A stretch of DNA of 64,000 nt from Hafnia alvei (lineage in GTDB: Bacteria; Pseudomonadota; Gammaproteobacteria; Enterobacterales; Enterobacteriaceae), in assembly GCF_964063325.1 (NCBI RefSeq), contig NZ_OZ061315.1, positions 1,178,001-1,242,000 of the forward strand. The letters run 5' to 3'. The position numbers and the translations under genes were made by a program. The notes beneath the pieces were generated by a model that saw nothing but the letters and a program-made list of their open reading frames with translations, had not been told where the DNA came from and did not search any database. This document shows, piece by piece, positions 53,485-62,439 of this stretch; position 1 is the stretch's first letter; every line of letters starts with the position of its first letter.

Positions 53485-53822
53485 GTTGAACCGTCCGTCG
53501 TTGAACATTCTTATTTATCAATGACGGCCAGTGTAGAAACTTGCTAACAAGGGCACCTTCTCATGAATGCCAGCGAAATTATGGCGATGGCAATACAGCA
53601 AAGGTGAAAGTGAAGTAGGTCACAGTTCTTAGATGCGCTGGCCTGTGATGTTCGCCGCATTTCTTAATATTGGCCGCGCATTCTTAAATAAACGAACGCT
53701 AAAAGCCGTTTTGACGTCAAAAGTTTAAGGTTCATTTTTCGGCCTTCTTCTACTATCGAGCCATAGCAAACCGCTGGAAAAATCACCCGCGTTGATACCC
53801 CGATAAGATAAGGAGTCTGACG
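53485..53822. promoter_or_regulatory. rhaB-rhaS divergent control region with a CRP site
   Basis: AGTGAAGTAGGTCACA at 53609-53624 fits the CRP consensus (TGTGA-N6-TCACA) in nine of ten fixed positions. In Escherichia the same gap holds the RhaS, RhaR and CRP sites. I do not place the RhaS/RhaR half-sites with confidence; a TTCTTAATATTGGCCGCG / CATTCTTAAATAAACG pair near 53663-53700 is a candidate. Confidence 0.7.
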
Positions 53823-54644
53823 ATGACGGTTTTGCACAGTATCGATTTTTTCTCTTCTGGCTATGCTCCTGTGGCCATAGAACCTCGCGCTCCGCAGCCG
53901 GAGTTTCCTGAGCATCATCATGATTTCTATGAAATTGTGATTGTAGAGCAGGGGGCCGGCGTGCACGTTTTTAACGGTAATCCCTATACGCTCAACAGCG
54001 GCTGTGTATGTTTCGTTCGCGATCACGATCGCCATTTATTTGAGCATACCGACGGCCTTTTTCTTACTAACGTGCTCTTTCGAGCGCCGGATGCGTTTAA
54101 GTTTTTATCGGGCGTAGAGCAATTTTTACCGCAAGAATCCGAAGGGGTTTATCCCTCCCATTGGCGTATCAGCCAGCAGGTGTTAGCGCAGGTAAAAATG
54201 CTGATGGCGAAACTCGAACAAACACCAGCCAGCGAGCGAGCCGAGGATATTGCATTGCATGAAAGCGTCTTTATGCAGCTTATTGTACAGCTTTGGCAGG
54301 GGTGTTCTGCTCAGGTGGGGGACGATCAGGAAGGGCGTTTGCGCCAGCTATTGGACTGGTTGCAGCATCACTACGCCGAATCTGTGGAGTGGACCGAATT
54401 AGCTGACCGTTTCTCTTTGCCGCTTCGCACCTTACACCGCCAGCTCAAGAATCACACCGGCATGACGCCGCAGCGTTATCTGACGCGCCTGCGGCTTTTG
54501 CAAGCTCGTCACCAGCTTTGCCACAGCGATAGCAGCGTGACGGATATTGCTTATCAGTGTGGCTTTGGTGACAGCAATCATTTCTCTACGCTTTTCAAAC
54601 GCGAGTTCGACCAATCTCCCCGAGCCTTGCGTTATCAGGGATAG
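53823..54644 (+). CDS. rhaS: Rhamnose operon activator RhaS
   Basis: A 273-residue AraC-family activator. The N-terminal cupin (residues 20-100: EFPEHHHDFYEIVIVEQGAG, NGNPYTLNSGCVCFVRDHDRH) binds rhamnose and the C-terminal two HTHs are WTELADRFSLPLRTLHRQL and VTDIAYQCGFGDSNHFSTLFKREF. An AAGGAG site lies seven bases before ATG 53823. It turns on rhaBAD. Confidence 0.95.
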   Translation: MTVLHSIDFFSSGYAPVAIEPRAPQPEFPEHHHDFYEIVIVEQGAGVHVFNGNPYTLNSGCVCFVRDHDRHLFEHTDGLFLTNVLFRAPDAFKFLSGVEQFLPQESEGVYPSHWRISQQVLAQVKMLMAKLEQTPASERAEDIALHESVFMQLIVQLWQGCSAQVGDDQEGRLRQLLDWLQHHYAESVEWTELADRFSLPLRTLHRQLKNHTGMTPQRYLTRLRLLQARHQLCHSDSSVTDIAYQCGFGDSNHFSTLFKREFDQSPRALRYQG

Positions 54645-54781
54645 CTATCTGATAACGTTAATCCAAGTGATATTTTGTTACTTAACGGCTGAATGCAATG
54701 TGCGGAATCGAGAAAGCCGTCAACGTAAAACCACGATGATTCTGTAATACTTTCTGGCTTAATAAGCGTGGGAGGCTGGGA

Positions 54782-55657
54782 ATGCGAAAGCTGTTAGTGC
54801 TGGAGAGTCGGGATTATTTTCCTTCAGAACAGATGCCGGTCGCCGTGGCGGATCGGTATCCGCAGCAGGTTTTTGCCGAGCATTCCCACCAGTTTTGCGA
54901 GATTGTGATTGTTTGGCGCGGCAACGGCTTGCACGTGCTCAACGATCGCCCGTATCGGATAACCTGCGGCGATATTTTCTACATCAACGCCGAGGACTGC
55001 CATAGCTACGAATCGGTGAACGATCTGGTTCTCGACAATATCATCTATTGCCCTGAGCGCTTACGTTTAAACGCGCAATGGAATCTGTTATTGCCGCCGT
55101 TCGACGAGTCTACTCGACAAAATCACTGGCGTTTAAGCACCGGAGGTTTAGCGCAGGCGAGGCCGATTATTGCTCAGCTGGCGCAAGAGAGCCGCAAAAC
55201 CGACGCACTTTCTATTCAGCTGACCGAAGCTCTGCTGCTACAGTTAGCCATTGTGCTAAAACGTTATCGTTACACGGCGGAGAGTGTTTATTTACTGCCG
55301 GCTGGCGAACAACTTGATTTGCTGATGGCATCGCTGCAAGGTGGACTCGAAAGCCATTTTGACTTAGCGGCTTTCTGCGCAGAACATCAGCTGGTGGAGC
55401 GCTCGCTGAAACAGCTATTTCGCCAGCAAACTGGGATGTCGATCAGCCATTATCTGCGTCAGCTGCGTTTATGTCAGGCTAAGCGATTGCTGAGGCGCAG
55501 CGACTATCGTATCAGCGAAATTGCGACGCGCTGTGGATTTGAAGACAGCAACTATTTTTCCGTGGTGTTTACCCGCGATGCTGGGCTAACACCACGAGAG
55601 TATCGCCAGCGCTTTGTGACTGAACCAGAGCGAGCGATGCATACCCTTCATACTTGA
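54782..55657 (+). CDS. rhaR: Rhamnose operon activator RhaR
   Basis: A 291-residue AraC-family activator, paralogue of RhaS. VAVADRYPQQVFAEHSHQFC and IVWRGNGLHVLNDRPYRIT match Escherichia RhaR closely; the DNA-binding end is LAAFCAEHQLVERSLKQLF and ISEIATRCGFEDSNYFSVVF. It activates rhaSR transcription when rhamnose is present. It starts 137 bases after rhaS; the GGGAGGCTGGGA stretch precedes the ATG. Confidence 0.94.
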   Translation: MRKLLVLESRDYFPSEQMPVAVADRYPQQVFAEHSHQFCEIVIVWRGNGLHVLNDRPYRITCGDIFYINAEDCHSYESVNDLVLDNIIYCPERLRLNAQWNLLLPPFDESTRQNHWRLSTGGLAQARPIIAQLAQESRKTDALSIQLTEALLLQLAIVLKRYRYTAESVYLLPAGEQLDLLMASLQGGLESHFDLAAFCAEHQLVERSLKQLFRQQTGMSISHYLRQLRLCQAKRLLRRSDYRISEIATRCGFEDSNYFSVVFTRDAGLTPREYRQRFVTEPERAMHTLHT

Positions 55658-55774
55658 TACTCAAATTATTTTGGGTATAAACCAAGGTATTACATTAAGT
55701 TTTTTGCGACGATTTTCGTCATCATCAATAGCGGTGTCCGTGATAACGCACCGTTAACCAGATAGGGCAGTTTG

Positions 55775-56692
55775 ATGAAACAAATTAAATTAGGTGGTTC
55801 TACCCTGCATGTTCCTGCCATTGTGGTGGGCTGCATGCGTATGGATGAGTTGAAAGCCGCAGAGGCAGAAACTTTTGTGCAAACCGCGCTGGATTTGGGC
55901 GCAAACTTCTTCGACCACGCAGATATCTATGGCGGCGGCGAATGCGAGCGTATTTTTGCTCGCGCAGCCAAGCTCAATGATGACCGTCGTGAGAAGGTCT
56001 TCCTGCAGTCTAAATGTGGGATCCGTAAAGGCTTGTTCGATTTTTCTAAAGAGCACATTTTAAAATCGGTAGACGGCATCTTAGAACGTTTAGATACCGA
56101 TTATCTCGACATGCTGCTGGTGCATCGTCCCGATGCGCTGATGGAACCGGAAGAAGTGGCAGAGGCGTTCGATCACTTACTGAATACCGGGAAAGTGCGT
56201 CGTTTTGGTGTCTCCAACCAAAGCCCAATGCAGATGGCCTTACTGCAAAAGTTTATGAGCCAAAAGATCTTGGCTAATCAGCTTCAATTGAGCATCACCA
56301 ACAGCGGTATGATCCGCAGCGGCATTAACGTTAATATGGAAAACGCGTCGAGTCTCGATCACGACGGCGAAGTATTGAATTATTGCCGTTTAAATGACGT
56401 GACTATTCAGGCATGGTCTCCGTTCCAATACGGTATGTTTGAAGGCGTATTCCTCGGTAATCCTAAGTTCCCTGAACTGAACCAGAAAATTGATGAGATT
56501 GCGGCGCGTTATGGCGTATCCAATACCACCATTACGACGGCGTGGATTTTACGCCATCCAGCCAATATGCAGATGATTTCAGGTACGATGAGCACTTCGC
56601 GCCTTAAACAAATTTGTCAGGCCTGCGATATCACGTTAACGCGTGAAGAATGGTATGAAATTTATCGCGCAGCCGGTAACGAGCTGCCATAA
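55775..56692 (+). CDS. Aldo/keto reductase, YdhF-like
   Basis: A 305-residue TIM-barrel oxidoreductase. The catalytic residues are visible: Asp and Tyr of FFDHADIYGGGECE (about 45-52), Lys of VFLQSKCGIRK (about 77) and His of DMLLVHRPD (about 118). The NADP site includes GTMSTSRLKQICQA near the end. Family members reduce carbonyls of sugars or aldehydes with NADPH. Its substrate is unknown; lying just after rhaR, a link with rhamnose products is possible but not shown. ATG 55775 has AGGGCAG upstream. Confidence 0.88.
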   Translation: MKQIKLGGSTLHVPAIVVGCMRMDELKAAEAETFVQTALDLGANFFDHADIYGGGECERIFARAAKLNDDRREKVFLQSKCGIRKGLFDFSKEHILKSVDGILERLDTDYLDMLLVHRPDALMEPEEVAEAFDHLLNTGKVRRFGVSNQSPMQMALLQKFMSQKILANQLQLSITNSGMIRSGINVNMENASSLDHDGEVLNYCRLNDVTIQAWSPFQYGMFEGVFLGNPKFPELNQKIDEIAARYGVSNTTITTAWILRHPANMQMISGTMSTSRLKQICQACDITLTREEWYEIYRAAGNELP

Positions 56693-56712
56693 GCCCTGTC
56701 GCTATTAGATGT

Positions 56713-56746
56713 TCTAGAGCAGCCAGTTTTCTGGCTGTTCTCTAGA
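56713..56746. terminator. Hairpin after the aldo/keto reductase gene
   Basis: TCTAGAGCAGCCAG and CTGGCTGTTCTCTAGA pair with a small bulge around a TTTT loop. Strong but lacking a T-run; probable end of the rhaSR/reductase side. Confidence 0.6.
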
Positions 56747-56919
56747 GACAACAAACAGCCTCCAAGTTTATTGCTACTTCTTAATATCACTTCTTAATAT
56801 ATCTTCTTAATGCATCTTCATAATACGACTTCGTTTAACGGTTCTCATTCTCTATTAATTATTAATACACGTATGTGGTGTGCTGACGTGTATTAACTTT
56901 ATAGGAAAAACTATATCTA

Positions 56920-57020
56920 AGTATTTTCCGAGATTAAAAAATGGCGCGACTAGGATGATTCCAAATACTTCGCGAGATTAAAATAGCGCATATAGCATTG
57001 TTGCGAGTTTTAAATACGTA
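56920..57020. repeat. Direct repeats in the fimbrial promoter region
   Basis: CGAGATTAAAAAATGGCGCG (56929-56948) and CGAGATTAAAATAGCGCA (56973-56990) repeat 44 bases apart, with a weaker CGAGTTTTAAATA copy at 57004. The 555-base region before the first fimbrial gene (56693-57247) has no gene, is AT-rich, and probably holds the operon promoter; these repeats may be regulator sites. Confidence 0.5.
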
Positions 57021-57247
57021 CTTAATCCTCTTTGGGTGTAAGGCTTTTAACGATGAATGGGATTTGATAGCATTTTGTTCGTCCGATGGAGCAGGATAAT
57101 AATTATGATAAACACATAGCGTCTTTAATTATTTAAAAGGATTTATACCAATAACACAGAGAGCTTCTATTGTCGCTTGGATTGCGTCCTGTGGCTTAAA
57201 TGCTCTTTATCTTTTTTTAGGATATTTATATTACGCAGGAAATTTTT

Positions 57248-57787
57248 ATGAAATTGAATAAAGTTGCTTTAGCCGTAGCATTTACCGCTGCTGTAAGTTC
57301 TATGTCTGTTCTGGCTGATACCACCAATGGCCAAATCCAATTCCAAGGTGAATTGGTGAATACTGCCTGCGGTTTATCACCTAATTCTAGCCCAGTATCT
57401 GTTGATTTTGGTCAGATCCCAGTTTCAGCTCTGGCTAACGGCGCTCATGCCGGTAACGTGCAGAAAAACATCGAACTGCAGGACTGCGATACTACGGTTG
57501 CGACTAGCGCCGTTGTTTCTTACACCCCAACTAGCGTAAACCCAGCTGATGCAACTTTGGCTGCGTTCACTTCAGGCACCGCGGCTAATGCCGGTATCGG
57601 TCTGAAAGACAGCGCAAGTCAGGATGTGGTTTGGGGCCAGGGCACCACGGCTGTACAGCTGGTTAACGGTGCTAACACCATTCCATTCGTTGCCTATGTT
57701 AAAGCAGACAGCGCGGATCAGACTGCAAACCCTGTAACCGCAGGTTCTTTCCAGTCAACGATCAACTTCCAGATCGATTACCAGTAA
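57248..57787 (+). CDS. Fimbrial major subunit
   Basis: A 179-residue pilin with a 23-residue signal (MKLNKVALAVAFTAAVSSMSVLA, cut before DTT). The mature protein starts with the pilin strand GQIQFQGELVNTACGL, has the disulphide pair (about Cys 41 and Cys 79) and ends GSFQSTINFQIDYQ with the penultimate tyrosine used by the chaperone. It is the first gene of the operon, with codon use richer in optimal codons than its neighbours, as suits the major subunit. AGGAAA precedes the ATG. Confidence 0.92.
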   Translation: MKLNKVALAVAFTAAVSSMSVLADTTNGQIQFQGELVNTACGLSPNSSPVSVDFGQIPVSALANGAHAGNVQKNIELQDCDTTVATSAVVSYTPTSVNPADATLAAFTSGTAANAGIGLKDSASQDVVWGQGTTAVQLVNGANTIPFVAYVKADSADQTANPVTAGSFQSTINFQIDYQ

Positions 57788-57804
57788 TCGCCTAGAAGTG
57801 GTGC

Positions 57805-57830
57805 ATACGGGGGGAGTTTATCCCCCGTAT
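57805..57830 (+). terminator. Partial terminator/attenuator after the major subunit gene
   Basis: ATACGGGGG and CCCCCGTAT pair perfectly around an 8-base loop 18 bases after the subunit stop, followed by TCTAT. In chaperone-usher operons such a structure keeps the major subunit in excess. Confidence 0.65.
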
Positions 57831-57864
57831 TCTATCTGCGAAATATTCAGTAGGGATAGCGAGC

Positions 57865-58422
57865 ATGATGTCAGGAATAAAGAAAAAAATATCAGTGATG
57901 CTTTTTTTATATGCGCTGCTTTTTTCCGCTGACACGCTGGCGTCCAGTATTACACCAGGGAAAGTAGAAATGTCTGGTGAGCTGATTGAAACTGCCTGTG
58001 GCATTGATCCTGATTCGCGTGAGATCTGGGTTGATTTTGGTGAAGTATCTGCACGTGACATTAATATGGATAGTGAAAGTCACCTCACCAAAGATTTTAA
58101 TATTCACCTTACCGGGTGCAGAGTTATTAAAAATAAAGTGGCTGATGATGACAGTTTTCCTTATGCCACTATCACATTTATTGGCAATTCAGCTCCTCAT
58201 GATGCCTCGGCTCTATTAGTTACCGGAGAAGGGGAAGGCTTTGGGATTCATTTACGTAATCAGCATGGAAGTATGCTGACAATAGGACAACCTTCTCCCG
58301 GATATGATTTAAGTAACGGGAATAATATTCTGAGATTTACCGCCTCGCTGGTTCCGGTTAATAAACATATTAAAGCCGGTGAGTTTTATGCTATTGCACG
58401 TTTTTTTATTGATTATAACTAA
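57865..58422 (+). CDS. Second fimbrial subunit (PapH/MrpB-like)
   Basis: A 185-residue pilin with a signal peptide (about 27 residues, ending LASS), the pilin start GKVEMSGELIETACGID, two cysteines and a C-terminal GEFYAIARFFIDYN. In Pap and MR/P systems the subunit in this place ends fibre growth and anchors it. Low identity to the major subunit. It has ATG ATG at the start. Confidence 0.85.
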   Translation: MMSGIKKKISVMLFLYALLFSADTLASSITPGKVEMSGELIETACGIDPDSREIWVDFGEVSARDINMDSESHLTKDFNIHLTGCRVIKNKVADDDSFPYATITFIGNSAPHDASALLVTGEGEGFGIHLRNQHGSMLTIGQPSPGYDLSNGNNILRFTASLVPVNKHIKAGEFYAIARFFIDYN

Positions 58423-58486
58423 AAAATTAACCAATACCATTTGGGGTATTCGGCGTATTCCGTCGATTAATTCGGGATAAATTGTC

Positions 58487-60961
58487 ATGTCGGTAACACT
58501 AAAAACAAAATTAAAAATAGTGGCCTTAAAGGTGATTATTTTCTGTTATGCCAATACGGTATATGCAGACGATCTCGTTGAATTTAATACCGACGTATTG
58601 GATGCGTCCGATCGCACCCATGTTGATTTATCCCGTTTTGCTTCAGACAACTATGTTGCTGCCGGTGATTACCTGTTGGATATCAAAATTAACAGCCAGC
58701 CAATAGGCCAAGACAAGGTGCATTACGCGCTGTTACCCGATGGTAAAAGTACGCAAGCCTGCATCAGTCAGGCCGTGCTGGATAAGCTGGCATTGAAGGA
58801 AGAGGCCAGACTTAAAGTTGAGCAGGTTACGGAAAACTGCTTTGTCTTGCAGAGTTTATCGGGGGCTAAGCTTAGCAACTATGCGGGGACGCTGGATATT
58901 ACGGTGCCGCAGGCGTGGATGAAATATAACGATCCCAATTGGACGCCACCGGAGCGTTGGGATAACGGTATTGCTGGCGTCATTTTTGATTACAGCCTGA
59001 CAGGGCAGATTACCCATCAGCTCGATCACAGTGAAGATTACAATTCTTTGTCCGGCTATGGTCAGGCGGGGTTTAATTTGGCTGGCTGGCGTTTTCGCAG
59101 TGAATATCAGACCAGCTACTACAACTCAACTCATCAATTTGATTTTGATTGGAACCAGATTTATGCCTACCGTCCGCTGCCTATGATGGCGGCCAAACTG
59201 ACGCTGGGCGAAATCTACCTTAACTCGCAGGTCTTCGATACGCTGCGTTTCACCGGCGTCAATCTGTCCAGCGACGAGCGTATGTTACCGCCAAGCCTAC
59301 AAGGCTATGCGCCAGAAGTGCACGGCGTGGCGCGCACCAGCGCGAAAGTAACGGTGAGCCAGAGCGGTCGAATTATCTATCAAACTACCGTGCCAGCCGG
59401 TCCCTTCAACATTCAGGATCTGAGCAGCTCGGTGCGTGGAACGTTGGACGTCAAAGTTGAAGAGCAGGATGGTTCGGTATCTACCTTTCAGGTGAATACC
59501 GCCAATATCCCTTACCTTACGCGCCCAGGCTACGTGCGTTACAACATCGCCGCGGGGCAGCCTTCTCGTTATACCCACCAAACCCAAGGGCCGGGCTTTG
59601 TCTCGGGGGATTTCTCGTGGGGGATTTCTAACGCATGGTCTCTGTATGGTGGTTTGCAAACGGCGGGTGAAGAGTACAACGCCATGTCGATGGGGATTGG
59701 GCGAGATCTCAGCATGTTTGGGGCTATTTCCGTGGATGCCACCGAATCATGGAGCCAAAACCGTGACGGGGAGCGCCTGAAAGGAACGTCGTACAAACTC
59801 AGCTACGCCAAAACCTTCGACGAATACAACAGCTCCATCACGTTTGCGGGCTATCGATTCTCGCAGCAAGATTTCCGCTCGATGGCGCAATACATGGATG
59901 AACGCTATCAGGATTACGACCACGTCGGGCGTGAGAAAGAGCTATACACCATCACCGGTAACAAAACGTTCTGGGCTGATGAGCCGAGCAAAACGTTGAC
60001 CACTTTTCTGACCTATACCCACCAAAACTATTGGGATCGAAATAGCCAAGATCGCTATGGCGTGTCACTGGGACGAACTTTCCGCGTCGGCGAAATTAAC
60101 GGTATTACGGCCAATCTCTCGGCGTATCGCACCGACTACAAAGATCGGCGTGATGATTCGATTGCGATTTCAATCTCTGTGCCGGTTGGCGATAGCCGCT
60201 GGGCCGGTTTGGATATGCAAACCAATAATGGCAAAACCAGCCCGATGATGTCGTACACCGACAATAGCGACAACAACAACCTATGGCGAGTGCGCGCAGG
60301 GGCCAGCCAAAGCGGCAACGCTAATATGGATGGCTATTACCAGCACCGTTCGCAGATGGCAGAAATCAACAGCAACCTCAGCTATCAGCAAAGCCATTAT
60401 GTGGCGCTAAGCAGCACGCTGCGCGGTGGTTTCACGGCGACACGCCACGGTGCCGCGCTGCATAACAGCGGAGCCACGCTCAATACGGCTCGCATGATGG
60501 TAGATACCAACGGCATTGCAGGCGTTCCGCTAAACGGAAGCAAATCGCGAACCAACCGATTTGGCATCGCGGTAGTACCCGACGTAGTCAGCTACAACAG
60601 CTTTGATACCCGCGTTGACGTTGATGCGATGGACAGTGATATCGAGCCGTCGAAAGCCATTAGCACGACCACGCTGACCGAAGGCGCTATCGGCTATCAG
60701 TCTTTCGGAATGGCAAAAGGGATGAAGATGATGGCAAACATTCGTCGCTCTGATAGCAGCACACCGCCTTTCGGCGCTGAAGTCTTTAATGGCGACGGTG
60801 TCAGCGTAGCGATGGTGCTTGATGACGGTCAGGCGTGGCTTGCCGGCGTTAATCCTGATGAGACGCTCAAGGTAGTCTGGAACGGCAAAACACAGTGCAA
60901 AGTCACTATTCCGGCACAGGCGTCGAATTATTCGAATTCTGTTTTGCTGCCTTGCCATTAA
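58487..60961 (+). CDS. Fimbrial outer-membrane usher
   Basis: An 824-residue usher of the FimD/PapC family. Signal peptide to about residue 26, N-terminal chaperone-binding domain (VEFNTDVLDASDRTHVDLS), the 24-strand beta barrel with LPGMYAL-like PAGPFNIQDLSSS plug region, and C-terminal domains ending in a cysteine pair (CKVTIPAQASNYSNSVLLPC). It lets the subunits through the outer membrane. It lies before the chaperone gene as in Pap and MR/P operons. Confidence 0.95.
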   Translation: MSVTLKTKLKIVALKVIIFCYANTVYADDLVEFNTDVLDASDRTHVDLSRFASDNYVAAGDYLLDIKINSQPIGQDKVHYALLPDGKSTQACISQAVLDKLALKEEARLKVEQVTENCFVLQSLSGAKLSNYAGTLDITVPQAWMKYNDPNWTPPERWDNGIAGVIFDYSLTGQITHQLDHSEDYNSLSGYGQAGFNLAGWRFRSEYQTSYYNSTHQFDFDWNQIYAYRPLPMMAAKLTLGEIYLNSQVFDTLRFTGVNLSSDERMLPPSLQGYAPEVHGVARTSAKVTVSQSGRIIYQTTVPAGPFNIQDLSSSVRGTLDVKVEEQDGSVSTFQVNTANIPYLTRPGYVRYNIAAGQPSRYTHQTQGPGFVSGDFSWGISNAWSLYGGLQTAGEEYNAMSMGIGRDLSMFGAISVDATESWSQNRDGERLKGTSYKLSYAKTFDEYNSSITFAGYRFSQQDFRSMAQYMDERYQDYDHVGREKELYTITGNKTFWADEPSKTLTTFLTYTHQNYWDRNSQDRYGVSLGRTFRVGEINGITANLSAYRTDYKDRRDDSIAISISVPVGDSRWAGLDMQTNNGKTSPMMSYTDNSDNNNLWRVRAGASQSGNANMDGYYQHRSQMAEINSNLSYQQSHYVALSSTLRGGFTATRHGAALHNSGATLNTARMMVDTNGIAGVPLNGSKSRTNRFGIAVVPDVVSYNSFDTRVDVDAMDSDIEPSKAISTTTLTEGAIGYQSFGMAKGMKMMANIRRSDSSTPPFGAEVFNGDGVSVAMVLDDGQAWLAGVNPDETLKVVWNGKTQCKVTIPAQASNYSNSVLLPCH

Positions 60962-60975
60962 GCGATGCGGCTAAA

Positions 60976-61032
60976 GCGAAGCAACGAATCTATGGCGAAG
61001 CCACCAATCTATGGCGAAGCAACAAATCCATA
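60976..61032 (+). repeat. Three 19-bp tandem repeats between usher and chaperone genes
   Basis: GCGAAGCAACGAATCTATG, GCGAAGCCACCAATCTATG and GCGAAGCAACAAATCCATA follow one another without a gap (60976-60994, 60995-61013, 61014-61032), differing at 2-4 positions. The third copy ends 20 bases before the chaperone start. Confidence 0.85.
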
Positions 61033-61052
61033 ACTGTCATAAAAGGCTAAAA

Positions 61053-61799
61053 ATGAGCATGAAGAAAAAAAGCGGATGCGGCTGGATAGCGGCGATGGCT
61101 CTGACGGTTCTAACCGGCTACGCGCAGGCGGGCGTTTCATTGGATCGCACGCGGATCATTATTACCGAAAAAGAGAGCTCATCGAGCGCCAACCTGTCCA
61201 ACACGAGCCCAGATATTCCTTTTTTGGCTCAGTCATGGGTAGAGGACGCGGAAGGTCACAAGATCACCTCGCCGTTAATGGTGTTACCGCCGCTACAGCG
61301 AATCAACGGTGGGCAGAAAGGGATTGCACGCGTAACCAAAACCAGTGCGGTGAACACGCTGCCGCAGGATCGCGAAAGCCTGTTTTATCTCAACGTGCGT
61401 GAAATCCCGCCTAAGCCGAACAAGCCCAACATGCTGCAGCTCGCTATGCAGTCACGTATCAAGCTTTTCTATCGCCCGGCGGCCATTATCCCCACCAGTA
61501 AAAATGAGATCTGGCAAAACCAAGTGGTGTTCCAGAAAAGCGGCAGCACGATGACGGCGCAAAACCCAACGCCGTACTACGTCACGATTATTGGTTTAAC
61601 GAACAGCGCGGGCAGCAAAATAACTCGCTTCCCAGGAATTATGGTTGCCCCGAAATCGAGCCTTGATTTTGCGGTTACCGATGCGTCGGTGAGCGCGTTC
61701 TCCATGATGTATGTCAATGATTATGGCGGCCATCCAGAACTGAAGTTCAGCTGTTCAGGCAGCACCTGTAAAGCGTTACCTAGCGCGCAGCAGGAATAA
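61053..61799 (+). CDS. Fimbrial periplasmic chaperone
   Basis: A 248-residue PapD/FimC-type chaperone. Signal MSMKKKSGCGWIAAMALTVL to AQA, then two Ig-like domains: GVSLDRTRIIITEKESSSS with the G1 donor strand further on, DRESLFYLNVREIPPKP as the family signature, IKLFYRP, and the second domain QNPTPYYVTIIGLT. ATG 61053 has AAAAGG seven bases before it; a start 14 codons earlier lies within the tandem repeats. Confidence 0.94.
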   Translation: MSMKKKSGCGWIAAMALTVLTGYAQAGVSLDRTRIIITEKESSSSANLSNTSPDIPFLAQSWVEDAEGHKITSPLMVLPPLQRINGGQKGIARVTKTSAVNTLPQDRESLFYLNVREIPPKPNKPNMLQLAMQSRIKLFYRPAAIIPTSKNEIWQNQVVFQKSGSTMTAQNPTPYYVTIIGLTNSAGSKITRFPGIMVAPKSSLDFAVTDASVSAFSMMYVNDYGGHPELKFSCSGSTCKALPSAQQE

Positions 61800-61815
61800 C
61801 CATAAGGACCCGACA

Positions 61816-62439
61816 ATGCAAAATCGATTCGCGTTATGCGCATTTCTGGCACTGGGCGTCGTATTTCAGGCTCAGTCTACGGTGCCGCTGTTGCCACAAC
61901 ATCAAGATCGGGATCATGCTGGTGAAGATGGCGGCATTGTTCGGTTCCATGGTTCTGTATATGCCTCTCCGTGCGTGATGGCGGGGGAGAGCCGGACGCA
62001 AGATATCGATATGGGCGAAATGACGGCGCGTAGCTTTCATCGTGCTGGCGATCGCAGCCAGCCGGTGCTGATCAAAATCTATCTACGCGATTGCCTCAAA
62101 GGGGCATCAATGGCGCGGAGTAGCTTGGCGTCTAAGACGACCGGAAGCGATTGGCGAGCCTATACCACCGGCGAGCAAGCCGTGCAGATGACCTTTATCG
62201 GTGAGTCCGACGTAGCCGACCCCGCGCTATTACACACCACCGGTATGGTGCAAGGCGCAGGCATTCGTTTGATGGATATGTCTGGCAATAAGCTGGCGAT
62301 TAATCAGACCCAGACGCCTTCTCTGGTGAAATACGGCGATAGCGTATTGACCTTTATGGCCGCATTGGAATCGACGGGAAACTCGGTCACCGCCGGTGAG
62401 TTTCAAGGATTGCTGCGCGTGAAAATGGAGTATTTGTAA
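61816..62439 (+). CDS. Fimbrial minor subunit
   Basis: A 207-residue pilin-like protein with signal (MQNRFALCAFLALGVVFQAQS), a short charged insert (PQHQDRDHAGEDGG) before the pilin fold, GSVYASPCVMAGESRTQDIDMG, two cysteines, and the C-terminal GEFQGLLRVKMEYL. It shares MRP-E/F type features, perhaps an adaptor under the tip. Its TAA overlaps the ATG of the next gene. Confidence 0.85.
   Translation: MQNRFALCAFLALGVVFQAQSTVPLLPQHQDRDHAGEDGGIVRFHGSVYASPCVMAGESRTQDIDMGEMTARSFHRAGDRSQPVLIKIYLRDCLKGASMARSSLASKTTGSDWRAYTTGEQAVQMTFIGESDVADPALLHTTGMVQGAGIRLMDMSGNKLAINQTQTPSLVKYGDSVLTFMAALESTGNSVTAGEFQGLLRVKMEYL

Noticed and set aside
56693..57247. Invertible promoter element of the MR/P or fimS type
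   Set aside because: I found direct repeats and a terminator palindrome but no pair of distant inverted repeats, and no recombinase gene is adjacent.
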